Below, piece by piece: positions 27,200 to 35,983 of a DNA stretch of 64,000 nt. The DNA lies in contig NZ_CP059599.1 in the NCBI RefSeq assembly GCF_022369455.1, positions 1,392,409-1,456,408 of the forward strand, given 5' to 3'. The translations under genes were made by a program, and so were the position numbers. Each line of letters starts with the position of its first letter. Position 1 is the first letter of the stretch. This DNA comes from Campylobacter sp. RM5004. GTDB lineage: Bacteria; Campylobacterota; Campylobacteria; Campylobacterales; Campylobacteraceae. The notes below the pieces were generated by a model. The model was not told the DNA's origin. It saw nothing but the letters and a program-made list of their open reading frames with translations, and did no database searches.

Positions 27200-27992
27200 A
27201 ATACATTTTAGTTTTATATTTACTTTATTTATTATTTGTTTTTGTTTTCAATTTAATTTCTTTATAAATGAACTTACTAAAGATTATGAAAAAAACCTTA
27301 ATAAAGATTACAGCGTGGTATTAGTTAGCGAACAAGAAGTTCAAGCAGTAGATTTAGCTAGTATTGAATATTTTTCAAGTATTAAAGAGCTAGACCCAAG
27401 CGAAATCTTAGAAAAGATTAAAAAAGACATCACAAAAGCTAACCTAGAAGCCCTAAAATCAAAATTGCCTAAATTTTATAGCATAAGCTTTACTAAGTTT
27501 ATAAATGAAAGCGAAATTATAAAAATCAAAAAACAATTACTAAAAATACCAAATGTTTTAAAGGTAGAAACATTTTCAAAAACACATTTAAAAATATATA
27601 AATTATTAAATATCATCAAATTAATTTCTTATATTTGCTTAATTTGTATAAGTATTTTATCAATTGCTGTATTTTTAAATCAAATAAAAATATGGAAATT
27701 TGAGCATGAAAATAGAATTTATATATTAAATTTATTTGGTGCAAGCTTTTTTCAAAGGGCTTCAACAATGCTTAAAATAGTTTTTATAGATAATATTATT
27801 TGTTTTGCTATTTTGTTTGCAATATTTTTTAACTTTAATAATATTTCATATTTTAAAGAACTTTTAGCTAAATTTGATATTGAATTGCCTGTGATTGATT
27901 TTTTACCAAGTCTTATTGAAATATCAAGTTACACACTAATTGCAAGTTTGTTTTGTGTTTTAGTAGTAATGTTTAAGGTTAAAAGACAATGA
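27186..27992 (+). CDS. ftsX: Cell-division membrane protein FtsX
   Basis: 268 residues with four predicted membrane helices: one N-terminal (about 7-25) and three C-terminal (about 145-170, 200-220, 240-262). The large periplasmic loop between the first two is where FtsX holds EnvC. The sequence is divergent, as usual for the family, so the call rests on topology and the position between ftsE and the M23 gene. It overlaps the latter by four bases. Confidence 0.85.
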   Translation: MNSFKIHFSFIFTLFIICFCFQFNFFINELTKDYEKNLNKDYSVVLVSEQEVQAVDLASIEYFSSIKELDPSEILEKIKKDITKANLEALKSKLPKFYSISFTKFINESEIIKIKKQLLKIPNVLKVETFSKTHLKIYKLLNIIKLISYICLICISILSIAVFLNQIKIWKFEHENRIYILNLFGASFFQRASTMLKIVFIDNIICFAILFAIFFNFNNISYFKELLAKFDIELPVIDFLPSLIEISSYTLIASLFCVLVVMFKVKRQ

Positions 27993-29146
27993 AAAAAGTC
28001 TTTTTGCTAATTTTTAGCTTAATATTGTTTGCAAATCAAATTGAAACAAATACAAAAAAATTAGAAAAAACCGAAAATGAAAAAGAACAAATCTCAAAAA
28101 AGCTAGAAGACTTAGCAAGTGAGATAATAGAAGGCGAAAAAAAATTAAAAGAAATCAATGAAAAAGTAAGTAAAACAACAGAAATTACAAAAGAATTACA
28201 AGAATTAGTAAATGCTCAAAATGGAGAGCTTGACACCTTTATTACCCAAAATAAAGAGCTTATGAAAGATAAAGAAATTTTAGGAAAAAAGCTTGTAGAT
28301 ATAATAGCAAAGGATTTTTCTTATGATTTAATAGCTCCAAGAGATTTGATAGATAGCTCAATGAGTATTGTATCAACCGAAATTATTAATACTTTATCAG
28401 ATGTATTAAACGATGAGCTTTACAAGATTTCAAAAGATTATGCAAGGACAAAACAACAAATTGATTATAAGCAAAAAAAAATAAGCGAAATGAATGCTAA
28501 TATTGATAATTTTAAAAAACAAGCAAAAGAATTAAGCGAACTTAAAAAACGCCAAGAAAACTTAATATCAAAACAAAAAGAAGATGAGAAGATTTATAAG
28601 CAACGCCTAGTAAATCTACAAAAACAACAAGACGAAATAAGAGCAACTCTAGCAAAATTAAAAATCATTGAAAGCGAAAAATCAAAACCTAGCGTTAAAG
28701 CAACAGCAGAAGTAAAGCATAAAGACACCCTAGACTATGATGGCAAAATAGCTAAATATACAGGCAAAAAAACAATAGCGCCTTTAATAGATTTTAGCGT
28801 AAAGCAAAAATTTGGAGATTATATAGACCCTATTTATAAGTTAAAAATATTTAATGAAAACGTAGTTTTACGCTCAAATACTCCTGATGCAAATGTTAGG
28901 GTTGTATTAGATGGAAAAGTTGTTTTTGCAAACGATACAGCTGTGCTTGATAAGGTTGTAATAGTTGAGCATGCAAATGGTATTCATACGATTTATGCGC
29001 ATTTATCTAAATTTAGCAAATTAGCAAAAGTAGGAAGCGTGCTTAAAAAGGGCAATATAGTAGGCAAAGTTGAGCGTGATTTGACATTTGAAGTAACGCA
29101 AAAAAATTATCATATAAACCCACTTGATTTTATTAGTTTGAATTAA
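27989..29146 (+). CDS. EnvC-like M23-fold murein hydrolase activator
   Basis: 385 residues. A signal peptide (about 1-16) precedes a long coiled coil (about 20-230) and a C-terminal LytM domain. The domain ends GIHTIYAHLSKFSK, but the first zinc-ligand motif of active M23 enzymes (HxxxD) is replaced by RSNTPDANVRV, so it is probably non-catalytic like EnvC. It should relay the FtsEX signal to periplasmic amidases. The stop is followed at once by a dispersed-repeat copy and a terminator hairpin. Confidence 0.87.
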   Translation: MKKVFLLIFSLILFANQIETNTKKLEKTENEKEQISKKLEDLASEIIEGEKKLKEINEKVSKTTEITKELQELVNAQNGELDTFITQNKELMKDKEILGKKLVDIIAKDFSYDLIAPRDLIDSSMSIVSTEIINTLSDVLNDELYKISKDYARTKQQIDYKQKKISEMNANIDNFKKQAKELSELKKRQENLISKQKEDEKIYKQRLVNLQKQQDEIRATLAKLKIIESEKSKPSVKATAEVKHKDTLDYDGKIAKYTGKKTIAPLIDFSVKQKFGDYIDPIYKLKIFNENVVLRSNTPDANVRVVLDGKVVFANDTAVLDKVVIVEHANGIHTIYAHLSKFSKLAKVGSVLKKGNIVGKVERDLTFEVTQKNYHINPLDFISLN

Positions 29147-29165
29147 GAATTTGAATTCGGAAATT
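29147..29165 (+). repeat. Dispersed repeat copy after the M23 gene
   Basis: GAATTTGAATTCGGAAATT, the GAATTCGG variant with one inserted A near the end. It begins immediately after the TAA stop of the M23 gene. Confidence 0.7.
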
Positions 29166-29166
29166 A

Positions 29167-29214
29167 AAGCTAGATTTTTATAATTTCATTGATTGTTTTT
29201 ATAAAATCTAGCTT
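29167..29214 (+). terminator. Hairpin terminator after the flpA-trmB-ftsEX-M23 block
   Basis: Arms around AAGCTAGATTTT (29167-29178) and AAAATCTAGCTT (29203-29214) are exact 12-bp complements, and ATTTTATTA follows. The stem is A+T-rich but long. It lies between convergent genes. Confidence 0.65.
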
Positions 29215-29260
29215 ATTTTATTAGCTTAAGTTTTGTGATTTCTCCTTTTTATAATTTTTA

Positions 29261-30278
29261 TCATTTAATTTCTTCTTTTTCTGGATCAAAGTTTGAATAA
29301 CCACAATTATCAAATTTATAATTATAAGAAATACGTTGTTCTTTCATGTCATTTTCATACGATAAAAGCCAATAATCAACTTTTTCAAGTCTACGTTTAT
29401 ATTCTTTTTCTTTGTCTTCATGCTTATCAAATTTATCAGAAAGGTAAATTTTATAAAATCTATATGTATTATCTTCAAATTCAAATGCTAAATCTAAATA
29501 AAATGTAACTGAAGCAACAAAAGTACCTTGAGGCAAGAGAATGGGCTTAGTAAATCCAGCTGTATTATTTTTAACTACTAGATATTTAGTATAATCAACT
29601 AATTCTAATTCATCGTAATTAACAAGATATTTAGAATAAGCATTTTTTCTTAAGTAATCTTTGTAATTATCTAGATTTATATCTTTATGTATCTTATATT
29701 TATGACTTGCAATACTATTATAAATCATTTTATAAAGGATATCTTCACGTACTAATAACTTTGTAAAATCATCAACCACTACTCTTTTATAAAGCTCATC
29801 TTTAGGTAATATCCTATTTTCTTCTAAGCAATAGCCTTGCTGATATTTTTTATAATCACTTAGAGTTACTATTCTTTCATGAGTTTTACTTGAATAATCA
29901 GGTATGGTTCTAAAAAAATAATTATATAAAGCAAATATTATTATCACAGGTATTATGCTATAAGTAAAAGCAAGTTTGTTATTAAATTTCTTTCTTAATT
30001 TAAAGAAAAATATTATAAAAAATATGATTATAAAAGCTTTAAGATATATTAGTGGATGAAATGAAATTGCGTTATATGATAAATTTATTAATTGACCTAA
30101 ATCTGTAAAAATTAAACCATTGGCTGCAAAAAAGCAAAAAAGAATTGTGCCAAATATATTGAATTCTGAACCAATACCAACAACAACACCAGCTAAAACT
30201 GAAACAACAGCAATTAGTAATTCAATAATTAGAAAAGTTTTAAAAAGTATTTTTAAGATTTCTAATATTTTTTTTCAT
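29261..30278 (-). pseudogene. Membrane-protein gene frameshifted in an A8 tract (possibly phase-variable)
   Basis: A continuous frame without stops runs on the minus strand from 30274 to 29261 but has no usable start near its beginning. An ATG at 30276-30278 with AAGG eight bases upstream is one base out of frame; a run of eight A (30268-30275) lies directly after it. With seven or ten A the product would be about 338 residues: KKILEILKILFKTFLIIELL at the N terminus, several membrane helices to about residue 115, then a soluble domain. As written, the ATG gives only MKKNIRNLKNTF. The intact 3' part (GTG at 29947, 228 residues) is all that automatic calling would show. The family is not recognised. 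Slip-strand variation, mutation or a sequencing error could explain it. Confidence 0.7.
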
Positions 30279-30342
30279 ACTATGACCTTGATTGTTTTTC
30301 ATATCATAGCATTTAATAAAACAATTATCAATTTTAATATTT

Positions 30343-30361
30343 AAATTCCTATTTCAAATTC
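30343..30361 (-). repeat. Dispersed repeat copy upstream of the frameshifted gene
   Basis: AAATTCCTATTTCAAATTC, the complement of the GAAATAGG form. A shortened partner, GGAATTTAAATTAGC, lies near 30374, so this may be a decayed inverted pair. Confidence 0.65.
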
Positions 30362-30535
30362 TCATAATTTTAAAGGAATTTAAATTAGCTTTTTAAATTA
30401 TTAAGCATGCTCTAAATAAACTCTATAATTTTATATGTATTATCAATTTAAAAACAATTTTTAAAATAAAAACAAAGCATAATAAACAATGAAGAAATTA
30501 TATAAATTAATACTAAGTTTACTGCTAAATGTAAT

Positions 30536-30564
30536 TTGACAAATAAGTTTAAATGAGTTAAAAT
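30536..30564 (+). promoter_or_regulatory. Sigma-70 promoter of candidate small RNA 1
   Basis: TTGACA at 30536-30541, a 17-base spacer and TAAAAT at 30559-30564. A recognisable -35 box is unusual in Campylobacter. Expected transcription start is near 30571. Confidence 0.6.
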
Positions 30565-30570
30565 GCAAAT

Positions 30571-30662
30571 ATTATGTGTTTATGGCATCATCGTTATGGG
30601 GCGACGGCTCATTGGCTATAAACACTCAGCCCCCCCCCCCCCCTTTTTTTTTTTTTTTTTTT
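30571..30662 (+). ncRNA. Candidate small RNA with a 3' C14-U19 end
   Basis: A consensus-like promoter places the start just before an 8-bp stem, GTGTTTAT (30576-30583) with ATAAACAC (30618-30625), enclosing a 34-base loop. Fourteen C (30630-30643) and nineteen T (30644-30662) follow. GGGGC at 30598-30602 in the loop can pair with GCCCC at 30629-30633, forming a pseudoknot. The T run would serve as a termination tail. No reading frame of useful length covers it. It matches no RNA family I recognise; the general design (stem plus C/U-rich region able to bind G repeats) recalls H. pylori RepG, which is an analogy only. Confidence 0.5.
30630..30662 (+). repeat. Homopolymer pair C14 followed by T19
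   Basis: Fourteen C at 30630-30643 then nineteen T at 30644-30662, by far the longest homopolymers in the window. Lengths of such tracts are often polymorphic in Campylobacter and hard to assemble, so the exact counts are uncertain. Confidence 0.85.
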
Positions 30663-30679
30663 AATTACTTCTTATAAAT

Positions 30680-30708
30680 TTGATAAGTAATGCAAAATCC
30701 ACTAAAAT
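30680..30708 (+). promoter_or_regulatory. Sigma-70 promoter of candidate RNA 2
   Basis: TTGATA at 30680-30685, a 17-base spacer and TAAAAT at 30703-30708. The design is the same as the promoter at 30536-30564. Start expected near 30715, exactly where a 10-bp stem begins. Confidence 0.55.
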
Positions 30709-30714
30709 ACCATA

Positions 30715-30912
30715 ATAACTACTATCAAGTATGGGATTCAAGACAAATGCTGTGAGTGGTCTTTACCTCGTTACTGAGCCGCTAGTAGTTATAAAAAGAT
30801 AGTTAACGTTATTTAAGGAACCTGTATAGATGGCACATAATAGTTTGGCGTAACCAAGTGAAAACTCAGGGCTCTAGTCACTTAAATAACTAAGCCATCT
30901 CTATCTTTCTTT
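30715..30912 (+). ncRNA. Candidate two-domain structured RNA with a pseudoknot
   Basis: Domain 1 is closed by ATAACTACTA (30715-30724) with TAGTAGTTAT (30783-30792), a perfect 10-bp helix. Domain 2 is closed by AAAGATAG (30795-30802) with CTATCTTT (30901-30908). Inside it GTTATTTAAG (30808-30817) pairs with CTTAAATAAC (30881-30890) and AGATGGC (30828-30834) with GCCATCT (30894-30900); the two helices cross, so they form a pseudoknot or exclude each other. A further AAGTGA/TCACTT pairing competes. CTTTCTTTT ends the element. tmRNA, RNase P, SRP and 6S RNA were considered and do not fit. No family is recognised. Confidence 0.55.
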
Positions 30913-31024
30913 TATAAACTACTTTACCTATGTTTAATTCTTTTAAATGCTCTTTATTTTCACTTAAAAACATAGTTTTAATATTTATCACATCACCTTT
31001 TTGATTAACTATAATTACAAGAGT
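30890..31024 (-). pseudogene. Short coding-like remnant
   Basis: A stop-to-stop frame of 44 codons reads TLVIIVNQKGDVINIKTM then a lysine-rich tail ending KIEMA, with balanced composition unlike the surrounding A+T-rich spacer. It has no good start codon or ribosome-binding site; an ATG just upstream is out of frame. It may be the 3' end of a decayed gene. It overlaps the 3' end of candidate RNA 2 on the other strand. Confidence 0.3.
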
Positions 31025-31175
31025 TCATTTTTCTATTTTCGCTTAAAAAAAGCAAGAAAATTTAACTATTTATAATTAATAATATATTAATTATCAAAAT
31101 TATTTTTATTTTAAATCAACTACTACAACACATTATGAAACAATTTGTTTTAACTACTATTTAAACAAATGAAAT

Positions 31176-31337
31176 TTATACATTATTACTTGTTATCTCA
31201 TCTATAATTTTTGCTACAAATTTAAAATCATCTAAACTATCTTGATTTTTTAATAAATATTCCTTAAATGCTTGTGGGTCTTGCTTTATAAACTCATTTA
31301 GTTTTTGTATTAAATTAAAAAACTTATTTGTATCCAT
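31176..31337 (-). CDS. Small hypothetical protein, 53 residues
   Basis: ATG at 31335-31337 with AAAGG six bases upstream and a TATATATA stretch further back as a possible -10 region. The product starts MDTNKFFNLIQKLNEFIKQD and ends DEITSNNV. It is soluble, helical-looking, rich in K, D, N and F, with no motif I recognise. Good ribosome-binding site and coding-like composition make it a credible gene. It is isolated in the accessory stretch between the frameshifted membrane gene and tRNA-Ile. Confidence 0.55.
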   Translation of the reverse strand: MDTNKFFNLIQKLNEFIKQDPQAFKEYLLKNQDSLDDFKFVAKIIDEITSNNV

Positions 31338-31799
31338 TTTTAACCTTTAATTATATATATATATATCATCAATTTAAAAACAATTTTTTTAAATAATTAT
31401 AAAAACAAAATTCCTAATTCAAATTCTTTTATCTTTATTAATTTAAAAACCTTAAACATATTGTTTTAATATAATTATAATTTAATCCCCATTCTCACAT
31501 CAACCCACAATCTCTCTTAACCCCAAACACACCAAAAACATTCAACATTTAAAAAACTCTAAAATAATAAACCTACCCTTATCCACTCAAGCACTAAAAG
31601 AATATAGATTAATCTCCCTAACTTAATTTTACTCAATCAAGCTTACACAATCTAATAAAAGAAACTAATAAATCATAAAAATACTTTTTAAGTAAAGAAG
31701 GTAAAAACAATAAACTAAAAACACTAAATAAATAAAATAATGTAAAAAATAAAATTAAAACAATAAAAAAAACAAAGATTAAAAACATAAGGGAGTAAA
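31338..31799. other. Non-coding stretch left of tRNA-Ile where 23S rRNA would be expected
   Basis: Holds one dispersed-repeat copy (31408-31426) and otherwise simple A+T-rich sequence. Around 31487-31610 the plus strand has almost no G while C is frequent, so the strand carrying the 16S-tRNA transcript is G-rich and C-poor there. No 23S, 5S or tRNA-Ala sequence is present. Confidence 0.7.
31408..31426 (-). repeat. Dispersed repeat copy in the spacer left of tRNA-Ile
   Basis: AAATTCCTAATTCAAATTC, a perfect copy of the GAATTAGG form on the minus strand, with no partner nearby. Confidence 0.7.
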
Positions 31800-31876
31800 T
31801 GGTGGGCCTAACAAGACTTGAACTTGTGACCTCACCCTTATCAGGGGTGCACTCTAACCAGCTGAGCTATAGGCCC
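31800..31876 (-). tRNA. tRNA-Ile (GAT)
   Basis: 77 bases including the encoded CCA. On the minus strand it begins GGGCCTATAGCTCAGCTGGT, the anticodon loop is CTGATAA (anticodon GAT), and the T arm reads AAGTTCAAGTCTT. Acceptor GGGCCTA pairs with TAGGCCC. It lies about 120 bases downstream of 16S rRNA, the usual place in a ribosomal operon, but tRNA-Ala and 23S are missing. Confidence 0.96.
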
Positions 31877-31997
31877 TTAAGAAGTAGAATTATTGTTATA
31901 TATTATTTCATTTCAACCTTTGATATCCAAACAAGCTCTCAAGAGCTAGTTAATTATTATCTACTCTTTAGTGTGAGTTAAAGAGTGTGTACTCTAG

Positions 31998-33506
<1,509 letters not shown>

Positions 33507-33721
33507 TTAAATGATTACTTTTTAATTTTAAAAAATTAAAAAATAAATAAAATAATGAAGTGAATGATTTAAAACTTAATATAAATATTTAAAAGTTTTA
33601 AATGGCTCTTGATCACTTGTTTAGATATCAAAGATTGACGTTGAAATAATTGATATATTTAAAATTAACAATAAAACTATTTAAAAATAACGATTTGCTA
33701 AATTGCAAATTAAAAGCTCGT

Positions 33722-33727
33722 ATTATA
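33722..33727 (-). promoter_or_regulatory. Likely -10 box of the 16S rRNA promoter
   Basis: TATAAT on the minus strand in ACATATAATACGAGC, about 216 bases before the mature 16S 5' end. No clear -35 box is seen, as is common in Campylobacter. Confidence 0.5.
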
Positions 33728-33783
33728 TGTTATTAACCTTAAAGATTACTTAAAGTATAAAAAATATTTTATAAAGTTTGGAA

Positions 33784-33839
33784 GAATTTGAAATAGGAAT
33801 TTGAATTGTTTGGAATGTTTAAATTCCTAATTCAAATTC
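33784..33839. terminator. Inverted pair of the dispersed repeat after the molybdenum-hydroxylase operon
   Basis: GAATTTGAAATAGGAATTT at 33784-33802 and AAATTCCTAATTCAAATTC at 33821-33839, complementary except at one central position, with an 18-base spacer. The hairpin can stop transcription leaving the xdhC-like gene before it enters the rRNA promoter. Confidence 0.6.
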
Positions 33840-33857
33840 TTTGGTGGAATTTATAAA

Positions 33858-34637
33858 CTAAAAGCTCTTTTTGTGTGCTAAATTACCTTGATTTTTTATA
33901 AGTAAAATCTCGCTTAAAATACTAAATGCAATTTCTCTTGGTTCTTGATTAGCTATATCCAAACCTATTGGAGCATAAATTTTATGAAATAATTCATTGC
34001 TAAAATTATCTTTAATAAGCTCATCTTTAATAAATTTATGCTTAGTTTTTGAGCCTATTACGCCTATATATTTTGCATTTTTTTCTATTACACTTTTTAA
34101 ACATTTATAATCATCTAAATGAGATTTTGTAACGATTATAATATAAGTATTTTCATCAATTTCTAAAAAATCTAAATCTTCATAATTGCTTAAATATTCT
34201 TCATCTGCATAATTCTTTAAATACTCTTTCCTATCATCAAGCAAGATAGAATAAAAACCTAAAAATTTAGCTAAAAATATTATTTCTTTTCCTATGTGTC
34301 CTGCTCCAAAAATTATTAGTTTTGGTTTTTGATTTATTATTTTTATATAACCACTTGCAAACCCACCACATTGCATTTTTAAATCTCCGTTAGGAGTTAA
34401 TTCGTGATTAAAAATCTTGCTTTTGTTATTTTCTAAGCATTCTTTAGCTTCTTTTAAAACTTCATATTCTAATTTGCCACCACCTATACTCCCAACGCTT
34501 GTTCCATCGCTAAATAAAGCCATCATTGAACCAGCGTTTCTTGGAGTGCTACCACTTGATTTTGTAAGCGTAATTAAGGCAATTTTTTCATTTTTTTCAC
34601 ATCTTTTATAAACTTCTTTTAAAACAACATCATCCAT
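33858..34637 (-). CDS. XdhC/CoxI-family molybdenum hydroxylase maturation factor
   Basis: 259 residues. The N-terminal XdhC domain has LTKSSGSTPRNAGSMMA and VGSIGGGKLEYEV plus MQCGG; the C-terminal Rossmann domain has LIIFGAGHIGKEI. XdhC proteins bind molybdenum cofactor, promote its sulfuration and insert it into xanthine dehydrogenase-type enzymes. It is the last gene of the eight-gene operon and overlaps the YqeB-like gene by eight bases. Confidence 0.88.
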   Translation of the reverse strand: MDDVVLKEVYKRCEKNEKIALITLTKSSGSTPRNAGSMMALFSDGTSVGSIGGGKLEYEVLKEAKECLENNKSKIFNHELTPNGDLKMQCGGFASGYIKIINQKPKLIIFGAGHIGKEIIFLAKFLGFYSILLDDRKEYLKNYADEEYLSNYEDLDFLEIDENTYIIIVTKSHLDDYKCLKSVIEKNAKYIGVIGSKTKHKFIKDELIKDNFSNELFHKIYAPIGLDIANQEPREIAFSILSEILLIKNQGNLAHKKSF

Positions 34638-35427
34638 TTTTATTCCTATTTTCTAAATACATTAAAGCTTCAAGCGCCCCACCGCCTATGCTTCTAGCCT
34701 TATCTGAAATACTAAAACAATTTTCATATTCACTAATCCTTGGGTCAATATCTGCAATCTTAAGGCCTTTTTTAACTCCAAAATTATCATTAATAATACC
34801 CCTTAAAAGCCCACTAATACTAGCTTTAACAGGCGTATTATTAATATATGCGATGATTTCTTCTTCTTTTACAATATCACCTATTTTAGCAATAGCTTTA
34901 AAATTTCCATTATCGTTTGCATAAATTACTCTTTTTGCTCCAATTCCTTTTACTTCAGCAGGAATTCCTGTATTTTCTTCAGCAAAACCCCCTAAAATCA
35001 CTTTGCCTAAATTATGACCACGATTACTCTCAATTACTGCATGAGCATCGATTCCTGCACAAAATCCGGGTCCAATGGCAATTACAACAGGAGCCATATT
35101 AATATTTGTCCCTAGATTTTTTTTAGCCAAAATCGCATCAATTAAAGCCCTTGGCTTAATATAATTTAAAATATCTAAATTCTCATCAATTATTATAGGT
35201 ATAAAGCCATCAATTTCTAAAAGCTCATCTTTATTAACTAATTTTGCTTTTATTCCTTCTATTTCGCAAGTTTTATCATAGACTGCTTGAGAAAAGCAAA
35301 CCTTAGTTCTAATTGAACTTGGCTTTAAACATTCTAATAATAACACCTTAAAACCTGCTCTAAAAAGCCTTGCAGCAATTCCACTAGCAATATCTCCAGC
35401 CCCCCTAATAACTACAAAATCATTCAT
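34630..35427 (-). CDS. yqeB: YqeB-family accessory protein of selenium-dependent molybdenum hydroxylases
   Basis: 265 residues. VIRGAGDIASGIAARLFRAG at the start is a nucleotide-binding loop, and SSIRTKVCFSQAVYDKTCEIEGI is typical of the YqeB/EF2563 family. Across bacteria this family co-occurs with hydroxylases that carry labile selenium, together with YqeC and SelD. The exact biochemical step is unknown. It overlaps both neighbours by eight bases. The C-terminal GLLRGIINDNFGVKKGLKIADIDPR segment is conserved in the family. Confidence 0.85.
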   Translation of the reverse strand: MNDFVVIRGAGDIASGIAARLFRAGFKVLLLECLKPSSIRTKVCFSQAVYDKTCEIEGIKAKLVNKDELLEIDGFIPIIIDENLDILNYIKPRALIDAILAKKNLGTNINMAPVVIAIGPGFCAGIDAHAVIESNRGHNLGKVILGGFAEENTGIPAEVKGIGAKRVIYANDNGNFKAIAKIGDIVKEEEIIAYINNTPVKASISGLLRGIINDNFGVKKGLKIADIDPRISEYENCFSISDKARSIGGGALEALMYLENRNKNG

Positions 35428-35983
35428 TTATTAGCCTTAAATCTTCTTTAGTATCTATGTCTTTTCCTTCTAATTCATCATCTAAATCAACAAAAATTAC
35501 TTTATCTTTATATTTTTGAATCAGCACTCTTCCACCACTATCATTATCTAATTCGCACAATTCTTTAAAATAACTTTTATCAAAAATAGTAGGCAAGGAA
35601 TTAATCTTATTAAATCTAGGAACAACAATATAATTTTCTTTATATTTTGAAATAATAGTTTTTATTGAATTACTTTTTAAAAATACTTGATCAATGGGTA
35701 AAAATAAAGCATAATCGTAATCTAAAGAATTATTTAAAGCGATTTTTATACTTGTATTTTGACCTTTATTAAAAGCATTTAAAATAATATCTAAATCTTT
35801 ATAATTTGTCTTTAAATATTCGTAATTATTCTCATTAGCAACTATTTTAATATCCATATTAAGCTCTAAAGCTTTTTTAATAACAATATCAATAAAATAA
35901 GCATTTTTATACTTTAAAAATGATTTATTAGCTCCAAGTCTTTTAGAATAACCAGCTGCTAAAATTATGCAAATTCCTTTCAA
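35420..35983 (-). CDS. MobA-like nucleotidyltransferase (molybdenum cofactor cytidylyltransferase type)
   Basis: 187 residues. LAAGYSKRLGANKSFLKYK is the nucleotide-binding signature, and LPIDQVFL supplies the metal-binding region. It resembles MocA/YgfJ, which attaches CMP to molybdopterin for xanthine dehydrogenase-family enzymes, rather than MobA of the DMSO-reductase family; context decides for MocA. It overlaps the YqeC-like gene by four bases and YqeB by eight. Confidence 0.8.
   Translation of the reverse strand: MKGICIILAAGYSKRLGANKSFLKYKNAYFIDIVIKKALELNMDIKIVANENNYEYLKTNYKDLDIILNAFNKGQNTSIKIALNNSLDYDYALFLPIDQVFLKSNSIKTIISKYKENYIVVPRFNKINSLPTIFDKSYFKELCELDNDSGGRVLIQKYKDKVIFVDLDDELEGKDIDTKEDLRLINE

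Larger units (their letters stand above)
33507..33857. other. 16S leader and promoter region
   Basis: About 350 bases without a gene. It contains the 16S leader, the likely promoter (33722-33727) and the inverted repeat pair (33784-33839) that separates it from the end of the molybdenum-hydroxylase operon. Much of the leader is A+T-rich repeats of TTTAAA type near the 16S 5' end, probably part of the processing stem. Confidence 0.7.

Noticed and set aside
30120-30344. 74-codon plus-strand frame
   Set aside because: It is antisense to the coding frame of the interrupted membrane-protein gene and has no ribosome-binding site.
30630-30662. Phase-variable coding tract (poly-C) inside a gene
   Set aside because: On both strands the flanking frames hit stops within about ten codons; no gene contains the tract.
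30571-30912. tmRNA, RNase P RNA, 6S RNA, SRP RNA or a retron RNA in the structured region
   Set aside because: No tRNA-like end, no GAGGAAAGUC core, no long closing stem between the two ends as in 6S, no GGAAGCAGC-type SRP loop and no nearby reverse transcriptase.
31633-31788. 51-codon hydrophobic ORF beside tRNA-Ile (minus)
   Set aside because: Translates to a run of Phe/Leu simply from T-rich sequence and has no ribosome-binding site; the bases before the ATG are CTCCC-like.
31799-31981. 60-codon plus-strand frame
   Set aside because: It is the translation of the complement of tRNA-Ile plus spacer; the peptide GLTRLELVTSP is a well-known tRNA artefact.
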